From Pontimonas sp. (lineage in GTDB: Bacteria; Actinomycetota; Actinomycetes; Actinomycetales; Microbacteriaceae), in NCBI GenBank assembly GCA_017852615.1, contig JAFMKX010000066.1, forward strand, positions 1-5,091: 5,091 bases of DNA, in the 5' to 3' direction. The translations under genes and the position numbers were made by a program. How positions within the stretch are numbered: position 1 is the first letter of the stretch; each line of letters begins with the position of its first letter. This document shows, one piece after another, positions 1-4,804 of this stretch. The notes beneath the pieces were generated by a model, which worked only from the letters and a program-made list of their open reading frames with translations, was not told the DNA's origin and made no database searches.

Positions 1-510
1 GCTCAAGTCGCCGAGGTACTCACCCAAAAAGGTCTTCGTCTCGATGGAATTACGGGCAATATTGCCCCCTCCCCCGATTTGGTGGGTACTGCGTATCGGG
101 TGAACCCTCAAGGCACTGTCGCCAGCAACACCCTTATTGCGGTGTATTTCTATGCCGCCATTCCCCAACCTCCGAAGCCTCGCGACCTCGTCGTCACTCC
201 TGCCTCTGGTCCCTACGAACCACTGCAGGAAATCCTGCTGGAATGGCCTGGATACGCCCAATGTCCTTCTGGGTTTGCCCTCGAGAGCTACACACTGCAA
301 GTGGTGGGCGGAACCATTCTGGATGGTGAGGGCGCCACAGTGCTTCAACCCGAACAAACCGCGGTAAACATCGCCCTCGGCGAAGGTGCAAGCTTCACCG
401 CAAGCTACCTCGTCAAGTGTGGAACGCTGAGCTCGCCACTGTCTGCGGAAATCTCGCTGGAGATCACCACACCAGTAGAACCCGCTCCCGATGTCCCCGC
501 CGTAGACTAA
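1..510 (+). CDS. C-terminal part of a PASTA-domain protein, probably the PknA-type Ser/Thr kinase (5' end outside window)
   Basis: The reading frame is open from the first base to a TAA stop, giving 169 residues of a protein that starts upstream. Residues about 1-54 read as one PASTA repeat (extracellular penicillin-binding-protein and kinase-associated domain): an AEVLTQKGL helix, a strand, then a PQGTVASNTLIAVYFY ending. After a Pro-rich linker (55-61), residues about 62-156 have the strand pattern of a fibronectin-III/Ig-like module (LLEW, ESYTLQVVGG, ASFTASYLVKCG). Cys88 and Cys140 are placed to form a disulfide, which fits an extracellular location. The last dozen residues are an acidic, Pro-rich tail. 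No kinase or penicillin-binding domain lies inside the window. Identity as pknA is inferred from the conserved actinobacterial order pbpA–pknA–pknB; a PASTA-bearing penicillin-binding protein is the alternative. The gene ends 38 bp before pknB on the same strand, so the two are probably cotranscribed. An internal TTG at 79 is not a real start, because the PASTA repeat begins upstream of it. Confidence 0.8.
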   Translation, partial: AQVAEVLTQKGLRLDGITGNIAPSPDLVGTAYRVNPQGTVASNTLIAVYFYAAIPQPPKPRDLVVTPASGPYEPLQEILLEWPGYAQCPSGFALESYTLQVVGGTILDGEGATVLQPEQTAVNIALGEGASFTASYLVKCGTLSSPLSAEISLEITTPVEPAPDVPAVD

Positions 511-537
511 CCCCAACTTATTACTTACCCAGAATCC

Positions 538-542
538 AAGGA
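538..542 (+). promoter_or_regulatory. Ribosome binding site of pknB
   Basis: AAGGA lies 6 nt before the GTG at 549. This is the only good Shine-Dalgarno match in the short gap after the upstream stop. It fixes the pknB start at 549 rather than at in-frame codons inside the preceding gene. Confidence 0.75.
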
Positions 543-548
543 CATATC

Positions 549-2306
549 GTGAATCAGACCACCACCGGCGCCTGGAGCGGCCGACTTTTGGGTGGACGAT
601 ATGAGGTCCGCGAGATTATCGGTCGTGGCGGAATGGCGGATGTTTACCTCGGTATTGACGCCAGGTTAGGCCGCCAAGTGGCTATCAAGGTGCTCAAATC
701 CACCCTGTCGTCGGATCCCACCTTTAGGAACCGCTTTCGCTTGGAGGCTATGGCGGCATCCAAAATGTCCCACCCTTCGATTGTTCGAGTATTTGACGCC
801 GGTGATGAAGAAAACGGGCCCGATGGCGCAAGCCCTCCCGGTAGCACCACCCCGTATATCGTCATGGAACACGTCGAAGGACACTTGCTCAGCGACTTGA
901 TGAAACGAGGTGCCCTCGAGGAGCGCCACGTGCTCAAAGTGGCAGATGGCGTGCTGACTGCCCTCGAGGTCTCGCACAAAGCCGGCATTGTTCACCGCGA
1001 CATCAAACCCGCCAACATCATGATTACGGATGATGGCAGCGTCAAGGTGATGGACTTTGGTATCGCCCGCGCGGTGTCGGACGCTACGGGAAATCTTGAA
1101 CAAACAGCGTCCATTTTGGGCACCGCGTTATATATCTCCCCCGAACAAGCCCGGGGCGATGAACCTGACACCCGCACCGACCTTTATTCCCTCGGTGTCG
1201 TGATGTATGAGTTGCTCAGCGGCAAACCTCCGTTCACTGCTGATTCTCCTGTCGCCATCGCTTACAAACACATCAGTTCGACCCCGGCACCACTGATCGA
1301 GGTGGCTCCTGGGGTTTCCCCCGAAGTCATTGCGGTCGTGGAATGCGCCTTGAAGAAAGAACTGGACGAGCGCTTCGCCACGGCTCAGGCTTTCCGTGCC
1401 GCGCTGGAGGATACTGCCCAGGGTCGTCCACCCCGCCTTCCGATAGCAGGTTCCCGTATTCGCGTGGAACCTGCCGTGACGGGAAGTGTTCCTACAGCCA
1501 GCGTGGAGTCGTCCTATCGCAAACCCATTGCAGGCTTTGAGCTGCTGGAAGCTCGGGGAATCAAGCAAGAAAGCGTCCCCACCCTGGCTGTCGCCTTGGG
1601 ATCCTTGCTCGCTGTGCTGCTGGTTGTCGGAATCGTGCTCTGGGTCTTCACTCTCAACCCCGCCACCACCGCCACCAATGCGGCCCCTCAGGTGCCAGAA
1701 CTCACCAGTCAGACTGAAGCGGTGGCGACCCAAACTTTGAGCACCCTGGGTCTCAACCCGCAGGTGGAATATGAGGCCAGTAGTACTGTGCCCGAAGGCA
1801 TCGTTATTCGCACCATCCCCACCTCGGGAATCCGCATCGCCCCCGGCGAACCTGTTCGACTGATCGTCTCCAGCGGAGTGAAGACTTTCGCACTGGGGGA
1901 CCTGCGAAACATCGATATCGAGGTAGCGCGCGCTGAAATTGAAGCCCAGGGACTGATTGTCGGTGAGGTCATCGAAACCTATTCACCAAGCCTCACGGCC
2001 GGGACCGTCATGGCCACAACACCAGAGGTGGATTCACCCATGCGCCCCGGGGACACCGTCACCATCACGGTATCTAACGGTTTGGTCTTGGTTCCCAATG
2101 TGGTGGGTCTGACCGTTGGGGAAGCTAACCCCTTCTTGACCGGCCCGTCCATGCAGCTCTCAGTGCGCCTAGAACTGGCCACGGACTGCCTGGGCCAAAC
2201 GGTGAAGAGCCAATCGTTGACACCGGGGGAGCACCCGCAACGCTCAGAAATTACCCTGGTTTACTGCGGTGGTGTTTCTCCCGAAGCACCCGCGCCGGTG
2301 GGCTGA
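549..2306 (+). CDS. pknB: PknB-type Ser/Thr protein kinase with PASTA repeats
   Basis: This 585-residue membrane kinase phosphorylates division and cell-wall proteins and senses peptidoglycan fragments outside the cell (family knowledge). The kinase domain covers about 12-290: Gly loop GRGGMADVY (25-33), Lys47 of AIK, catalytic HRDIKPAN (149-156, Asp151), DFG (169-171), and the activation segment ending GTALYISPEQARG (191-203). A juxtamembrane linker (about 291-342) leads to one transmembrane helix (about 344-367). Three PASTA repeats follow: about 380-444, 446-511 and 512-575. The third is divergent and carries Cys547 and Cys573. The activation loop has Thr186 at the position of M. tuberculosis PknB Thr173, but Glu184 where that protein has Thr171 (alignment from memory, no gap after DFG). 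The start is GTG 549: it has a ribosome site, and the kinase domain begins a few residues later. An upstream in-frame GTG at 417 would only add sequence overlapping the previous gene. It is probably in one operon with the preceding gene. Its 3' end overlaps trpG on the other strand. Confidence 0.97.
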   Translation: MNQTTTGAWSGRLLGGRYEVREIIGRGGMADVYLGIDARLGRQVAIKVLKSTLSSDPTFRNRFRLEAMAASKMSHPSIVRVFDAGDEENGPDGASPPGSTTPYIVMEHVEGHLLSDLMKRGALEERHVLKVADGVLTALEVSHKAGIVHRDIKPANIMITDDGSVKVMDFGIARAVSDATGNLEQTASILGTALYISPEQARGDEPDTRTDLYSLGVVMYELLSGKPPFTADSPVAIAYKHISSTPAPLIEVAPGVSPEVIAVVECALKKELDERFATAQAFRAALEDTAQGRPPRLPIAGSRIRVEPAVTGSVPTASVESSYRKPIAGFELLEARGIKQESVPTLAVALGSLLAVLLVVGIVLWVFTLNPATTATNAAPQVPELTSQTEAVATQTLSTLGLNPQVEYEASSTVPEGIVIRTIPTSGIRIAPGEPVRLIVSSGVKTFALGDLRNIDIEVARAEIEAQGLIVGEVIETYSPSLTAGTVMATTPEVDSPMRPGDTVTITVSNGLVLVPNVVGLTVGEANPFLTGPSMQLSVRLELATDCLGQTVKSQSLTPGEHPQRSEITLVYCGGVSPEAPAPVG

Positions 2307-2941
2307 GTCTCCACCACCCGAGGACTGAGATTCTGTGCTCGGTCTGTTGCTCCGGTGAGTCCCGCTACTTCTAACCAATTGGCAATCATCATGTATCCAC
2401 CTTCGGTGAGCACCGATTCAGGGTGGAACTGAACGCCAAAAATGGGGGCGGTTCGATGATTAAGGCCCATGATGACGCCACCGTGTGTCCGTGCCGTCAC
2501 GACAAGGTCTTCCGGAACGGTGTCGTCTTCCACGGCCAAGCTGTGATACCTGGTGGCCCGGAAATCAGCAGGAACGCCCTGGAACAGGGTGCTGTTATCG
2601 TGCGTCACCTGAGAGGTTTTGCCGTGCATGAGTTCGTTGGCGTGAGCCACCGTTGCCCCGAAGGCTTCGGCGATGGCTTGGTGCCCGAGACACACACCTA
2701 AGAGCGGAATATTGTTCTTGAGCGCTTCTTCCACGATGGCAATGGAAATTCCCGCTTCGCTGGGATTACCAGGCCCTGGGGAGACAAGAATTCCGTCGTA
2801 TCGGCGCACCAATTCAGGGATATCCTCAACGCTCACATCGTCGTTGCGAATCACCTCAGACGTAGCACCCAACTGATGCAGATAGCCATTGAGGGTGTAA
2901 ACAAAGCTGTCATAGTTATCGACGACAAGGATGTGAGTCAC
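2261..2941 (-). CDS. trpG: Glutamine amidotransferase subunit, anthranilate/aminodeoxychorismate synthase component II
   Basis: This is a 226-residue class I glutamine amidotransferase. It hydrolyses glutamine and channels ammonia to a chorismate-using partner (TrpE for tryptophan, PabB for folate). Visible motifs are the N-terminal DNYDSFVYTL (8-17), the oxyanion-hole loop SPGPGNP (54-60), the nucleophile Cys84 in GVCLGHQ, RYHSL (131-135), and His173/Glu175 in FGVQFHPES. Residues to about 195 match the usual length of the family. The last 30 or so are a Gly/Thr/Pro-rich tail, and the final 15 codons lie opposite the end of pknB. The start is a GTG (complement of 2939-2941) followed directly by THILVVDNYDS, the normal family beginning. 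No Shine-Dalgarno is seen, and the gene looks leaderless. No synthase large subunit is nearby, so trpG versus pabA cannot be decided; it may serve both pathways. The same convergent trpG/pknB arrangement is known in mycobacteria. Confidence 0.95.
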   Translation of the reverse strand: MTHILVVDNYDSFVYTLNGYLHQLGATSEVIRNDDVSVEDIPELVRRYDGILVSPGPGNPSEAGISIAIVEEALKNNIPLLGVCLGHQAIAEAFGATVAHANELMHGKTSQVTHDNSTLFQGVPADFRATRYHSLAVEDDTVPEDLVVTARTHGGVIMGLNHRTAPIFGVQFHPESVLTEGGYMMIANWLEVAGLTGATDRAQNLSPRVVETQPTGAGASGETPPQ

Positions 2942-2948
2942 GAGGGAT

Positions 2949-2954
2949 AGCCTA
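2949..2954 (-). promoter_or_regulatory. Putative -10 element of a leaderless trpG promoter
   Basis: On the minus strand the hexamer TAGGCT fits the actinobacterial TANNNT -10 pattern and ends 7 nt before the GTG start. Transcription would begin at or next to the start codon, which fits the absence of a ribosome binding site. No convincing -35 box is visible. Confidence 0.5.
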
Positions 2955-3005
2955 ACCCGCCGCCCACACCGAAAGCTTGGCTCACCCAGTATTGAGCTAG
3001 CGCAC

Positions 3006-3011
3006 TAGACT
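3006..3011 (+). promoter_or_regulatory. Putative -10 element of a leaderless crgA promoter
   Basis: TAGACT matches TANNNT and ends 7 nt before the crgA ATG, the same geometry as the opposing trpG promoter. No Shine-Dalgarno is present in the bases before the ATG. A TTGGCT at 2977-2982 lies too far upstream (23-nt spacer) to be a normal -35. Confidence 0.55.
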
Positions 3012-3018
3012 ATCGCGC

Positions 3019-3255
3019 ATGGCAAAAAGACCTCAGAATCCGACCTCCAGTGCTGATCACTACAAAGAAGACGGCGACAACCCCGCGTGGTTTAAGCCAG
3101 TGATGTTTGGCCTCATGTTGTTGGGTCTGGCCTGGATTTTGACCTATTACATTTCGGGCACAGGATGGCCCGTTCCGCCACTGGGAGCATGGAATATCGG
3201 AGTCGGCTTTGCGATCATGTTCGTGGGCTTCCTGATGACCACTCGCTGGAAGTAA
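3019..3255 (+). CDS. crgA: Cell division protein CrgA
   Basis: This 78-residue actinobacterial membrane protein acts at the division septum, where family members contact FtsZ and penicillin-binding proteins and help septal wall synthesis (family knowledge). A short polar, Lys-rich cytoplasmic N-terminus (1-21) is followed by the family motif NPAWFKPVMFGLM (21-33). The first transmembrane helix is about 26-45, with a loop through GTGWPVPPLG (47-56). The second helix is about 58-73, ending in the very typical GFLMTTRWK C-terminus. Length and both helices match a complete protein; some homologues have longer N-termini. The ATG is preceded by a -10-like hexamer at leaderless distance. The gene is divergent from trpG and convergent with the rhomboid gene, so it is probably a single-gene transcript. 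Its position next to pknB agrees with a division-gene neighbourhood. Confidence 0.96.
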   Translation: MAKRPQNPTSSADHYKEDGDNPAWFKPVMFGLMLLGLAWILTYYISGTGWPVPPLGAWNIGVGFAIMFVGFLMTTRWK

Positions 3256-3286
3256 TCACACCACTGTTAGTCACACGGGTGTAATT
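3254..3286. repeat. Imperfect inverted repeat after crgA
   Basis: AATCACACC (3254-3262) and GGTGTAATT (3278-3286) pair in 8 of 9 positions around a 15-nt loop. The left arm starts inside the crgA stop codon. TCACAC also occurs twice as a direct repeat (3256-3261 and 3271-3276). It could help end transcription of the two convergent genes. There is no clear T-run after it, so the role is uncertain. Confidence 0.35.
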
Positions 3287-3303
3287 CTCCCCACTGGGGA
3301 AAA
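3285..3303. terminator. Possible hairpin terminator between crgA and the rhomboid gene
   Basis: TTCTCCCC and GGGGAAAA pair in 7 of 8 positions around an ACT loop, in the gap between two convergent genes. On the plus strand a T5 run (3316-3320) follows only after 12 nt, so this is not a textbook intrinsic terminator. Actinobacterial terminators often lack an adjacent T-run. Confidence 0.35.
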
Positions 3304-3305
3304 CC

Positions 3306-3314
3306 TGTGGATAA
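3306..3314 (-). other. Perfect DnaA box (TTATCCACA)
   Basis: The plus strand reads TGTGGATAA, so the minus strand carries the exact consensus DnaA box. Its flanks (GTTATCCACAGG) also resemble origin boxes. It lies wholly in the 63-bp gap between crgA and the rhomboid gene. It is single, with no second exact box or AT-rich unwinding region in the window, so this is not oriC itself. It is more likely an outlying DnaA-binding site near the origin, or chance. Confidence 0.6.
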
Positions 3315-3318
3315 CTTT

Positions 3319-4152
3319 TTAGAACAGCACTCCAAGCACGGTGAGGACCACTAGCCCTACCCCTACCAAAGCCAGTTGAGCGTTCTGAGCCGACGCTTTA
3401 TCCGCGGTTCGCGTGCGCACCAAAATCCAGGCCACCACAGCGCCCACCACGACACCGCCCACGTGCGCCTGCCAGGAAATACCGGGAACGACAAATCCCA
3501 TCGCAAGGTTTAGCGCCAAGACGATAACCAATTGAATGTTGGCGCCCCCAAAAGACCTTTGGATCACAAATAGCGCACCAAAGAGTCCAAAAATAGCCCC
3601 CGAGGCCCCCACCACCGCTTGGGCAGGAGCGAGCCAGAGTACGGCCACGGATCCTCCGATTCCCGAAAGCAGGAAGAGGGTGACAAATCGCCTAGACCCG
3701 ATCAAGCGCTCCAACAGGGTTCCCAAAATGTAGAGGGAATAGCCGTTGAAAAGAATGTGGAATATCGAGGTATCAGAGTGCACAAAAATCGCTGTGACCA
3801 TCCGCCACGGTTGGAGCACCGTGAGGGGTGGCCAATAGGCCATCCACTGGGTCAGTGCACCACCACTCAAAAATTGTCCCGCGTACACGGCGAGAATAAT
3901 CCCCAGCAGGGCATAGGTGGCGCTCGGTCGATACGAAGTCCCCGTGCGGGTGCGGGTTCGGCCGCCCAACACTCGCGCAGGCTTAGCTAGCGCCGGCGGG
4001 CTACCCGCACACTCCGGACAGTGCACGCCAACGGCAGCCGGCACTTGGCAGGATCCACAAATGGTGCGCCCGCAGCGCTGACACAGCACAAAGCTTTCGC
4101 TCTGTGGGTGGCGATAACAAAAGTCATCGCTGGTGCGAGACTCTGAGGTCAC
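3319..4152 (-). CDS. Rhomboid family intramembrane serine protease with N-terminal zinc-binding domain
   Basis: This 277-residue protein is predicted to cleave transmembrane substrates within the membrane. The N-terminus is a B-box-like zinc module: CxxH (Cys12, His15), then CxxC pairs 24/27, 32/35 and 45/48, enough ligands for two zinc ions. An Arg/Thr-rich linker (about 55-73) follows. Membrane segments begin near 78 and cover the rhomboid core: WR (116-117) and HxxxN (His132, Asn136), then the catalytic Ser184 in GASGAIFGLFG and His230 in QAHVGG. A further hydrophobic segment ends the protein (about 258-276), giving a 6+1 type topology. All catalytic residues are present, so it should be active; substrates are unknown. 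The start is a GTG sharing its G with the ppiA TAG stop, and no separate ribosome site is seen, which implies translational coupling to ppiA. A zinc finger in front of a rhomboid next to ppiA recurs in actinobacteria (from memory). Confidence 0.93.
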   Translation of the reverse strand: MTSESRTSDDFCYRHPQSESFVLCQRCGRTICGSCQVPAAVGVHCPECAGSPPALAKPARVLGGRTRTRTGTSYRPSATYALLGIILAVYAGQFLSGGALTQWMAYWPPLTVLQPWRMVTAIFVHSDTSIFHILFNGYSLYILGTLLERLIGSRRFVTLFLLSGIGGSVAVLWLAPAQAVVGASGAIFGLFGALFVIQRSFGGANIQLVIVLALNLAMGFVVPGISWQAHVGGVVVGAVVAWILVRTRTADKASAQNAQLALVGVGLVVLTVLGVLF

Positions 4153-4154
4153 TA
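4150..4154 (-). promoter_or_regulatory. Stop/start overlap (TAGTG) coupling ppiA and the rhomboid gene
   Basis: On the minus strand TAGTG contains the ppiA stop TAG and the rhomboid start GTG, sharing one base. No purine-rich ribosome site is clear just upstream, so the second gene is probably translated by re-initiating ribosomes. Confidence 0.7.
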
Positions 4155-4691
4155 GCTGGCTGAGACACTCACGTGGGTTAACACGACGTCTTCGCGGGGA
4201 CGATCGCTTCCGTCAGTATCCACGGCCTCGATGGCGCGAACTATCTCTTCGGACGCTTCGTCACTCACCACTCCGAAAATGGTGTGGTTTCCCTGCAGCC
4301 ACGTCGTGGGTGCCGTGGTGATGAAGAACTGGCTGCCATTGGTACCTTGGCCGCCACGCTTACCCGCATTAGCCATGGCCAAGACATAGGGCTTGGTGAA
4401 GTCAAGCTCCGGGTGGATTTCGTCATCAAACTGGTAGCCAGGTCCCCCCATACCGGTACCCGCAGGGTCACCGCCTTGGATCATGAATCCGGGAATGATG
4501 CGGTGGAAAACCACATCTTTATACAACGCACCTTCACCGGTTGCACCGGTAGAGGGGTGCTTCCATTCGCGCTCACCGGTGGCTAAACCAACAAAATTGT
4601 CGACGGTCTTAGGCGCGTGATTGCCATACAGTTCGACGTTAATGTCGCCGTGATTGGTGTGCAGGGTGGCTGTGTGGGTAGATATAGTCAT
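4152..4691 (-). CDS. ppiA: Cyclophilin-type peptidyl-prolyl cis-trans isomerase, cytoplasmic
   Basis: This 179-residue enzyme catalyses cis-trans isomerisation of bonds before proline and assists protein folding. It is a single cyclophilin domain with no signal peptide or membrane segment, so it is cytoplasmic. Active-site residues known from human cyclophilin A are in place: Arg64, Phe69, Met70 and Gln72 in FHRIIPGFMIQGGD, Asn108 in MANAG, Gln121/Phe123 in GSQFFIT, and Trp131, Leu132, His136 in TWLQGNHTIFG. The Trp predicts cyclosporin A binding, unlike E. coli-type enzymes. An insertion around WKHPSTGATGEG (43-54) lengthens the loop before the catalytic Arg and is common in actinobacterial PpiA. 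The ATG is supported by the family N-terminus (ATLHTNHGDINVELY). No Shine-Dalgarno precedes it; a -10-like hexamer lies 6 nt upstream, suggesting a leaderless message. It is first in a two-gene unit with the rhomboid protease. Confidence 0.96.
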   Translation of the reverse strand: MTISTHTATLHTNHGDINVELYGNHAPKTVDNFVGLATGEREWKHPSTGATGEGALYKDVVFHRIIPGFMIQGGDPAGTGMGGPGYQFDDEIHPELDFTKPYVLAMANAGKRGGQGTNGSQFFITTAPTTWLQGNHTIFGVVSDEASEEIVRAIEAVDTDGSDRPREDVVLTHVSVSAS

Positions 4692-4697
4692 GTCACT

Positions 4698-4703
4698 ATT
4701 GTG
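4698..4703 (-). promoter_or_regulatory. Putative -10 element of ppiA (leaderless geometry)
   Basis: On the minus strand CACAAT matches TATAAT at 4 of 6 positions and ends 6 nt before the ppiA ATG, so transcription would start at the start codon. This agrees with the missing ribosome site. No good -35 is seen; the place where it would lie is next to the palindrome at 4707-4724. Confidence 0.4.
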
Positions 4704-4706
4704 CCA

Positions 4707-4724
4707 GGTCCCCCTAGGGGGACC
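4707..4724. repeat. Perfect 18-bp palindrome upstream of ppiA, possible operator
   Basis: GGTCCCCCTAGGGGGACC is identical on both strands. It starts 3 bp beyond the putative ppiA -10 hexamer and so lies in the spacer where RNA polymerase would bind. The position and perfect dyad suggest a binding site for a dimeric regulator. It can also fold as a 7-bp GC stem with a CTAG loop, but has no T-run on either side, so a terminator is unlikely. The divergent gene at 4805 shares this region. Confidence 0.5.
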
Positions 4725-4726
4725 AT

Positions 4727-4764
4727 CCAGAGAAAAACCCCAGGTATTTCATACCCAACTCTGG
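4727..4764. repeat. Two-part inverted repeat in the divergent intergenic region
   Basis: Outer arms CCAGAG (4727-4732) and CTCTGG (4759-4764) enclose an inner hairpin GGTAT-TTC-ATACC (4743-4755). The two parts are separated by 10 nt on the left and 3 nt on the right, so any folded form has an uneven internal loop. It ends just before a -10-like hexamer for the downstream gene. It may be a regulator site; function is unknown. Confidence 0.35.
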
Positions 4765-4770
4765 AACAAT
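4765..4770 (+). promoter_or_regulatory. Weak -10 candidate for the gene at 4805
   Basis: AACAAT matches TATAAT at 4 of 6 positions and would place the transcript start near 4777, leaving about 28 nt of leader that contains the ribosome site. No convincing -35 box is visible 16-18 nt upstream. Confidence 0.3.
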
Positions 4771-4785
4771 AGGGGCTTCAGCGCT

Positions 4786-4795
4786 AAGGAAAGGG
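4786..4795 (+). promoter_or_regulatory. Ribosome binding site of the gene at 4805
   Basis: The purine run AAGGAAAGGG ends 9 nt before the ATG at 4805. This is a good Shine-Dalgarno match, in contrast to the leaderless-looking genes elsewhere in the window, and supports this ATG as the true start. Confidence 0.7.
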
Positions 4796-4804
4796 CCGAC
4801 CCTC

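Noticed and set aside
79..510. A separate small gene starting at TTG 79
   Set aside because: The frame continues upstream to base 1 and that part completes the PASTA repeat, so this is the end of a larger gene.
417..548. Upstream in-frame extension of pknB from a GTG at 417
   Set aside because: It overlaps the 3' end of the preceding gene, encodes Arg-rich sequence unlike any kinase N-terminus, and has no ribosome site. GTG 549 has AAGGA at proper spacing.
666..1103. 145-codon open frame on the minus strand opposite the kinase catalytic region
   Set aside because: Composition and position show a shadow of pknB; it has no domain or ribosome site of its own.
1660..1680. Short CCACC-type repeat run in pknB
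   Set aside because: It encodes a Thr/Ala-rich stretch just outside the membrane helix, as expected for a linker; no sign of a separate repeat element.
1128..1733. 201-codon open frame on the minus strand inside pknB
   Set aside because: It is a shadow of the kinase gene: Gly/Ser/Arg-rich, no recognisable domain, and lies fully within a strongly conserved coding region.
2297..2315. GGTGG/CCACC hairpin at the end of pknB as a terminator
   Set aside because: Only 5 bp of stem with a 9-nt loop, no T-run, and lying next to and partly inside coding sequence; too weak to call.
3619..3990. 123-codon open frame on the plus strand opposite the rhomboid gene
   Set aside because: Low-complexity, charged sequence opposite conserved rhomboid motifs; no family resemblance.
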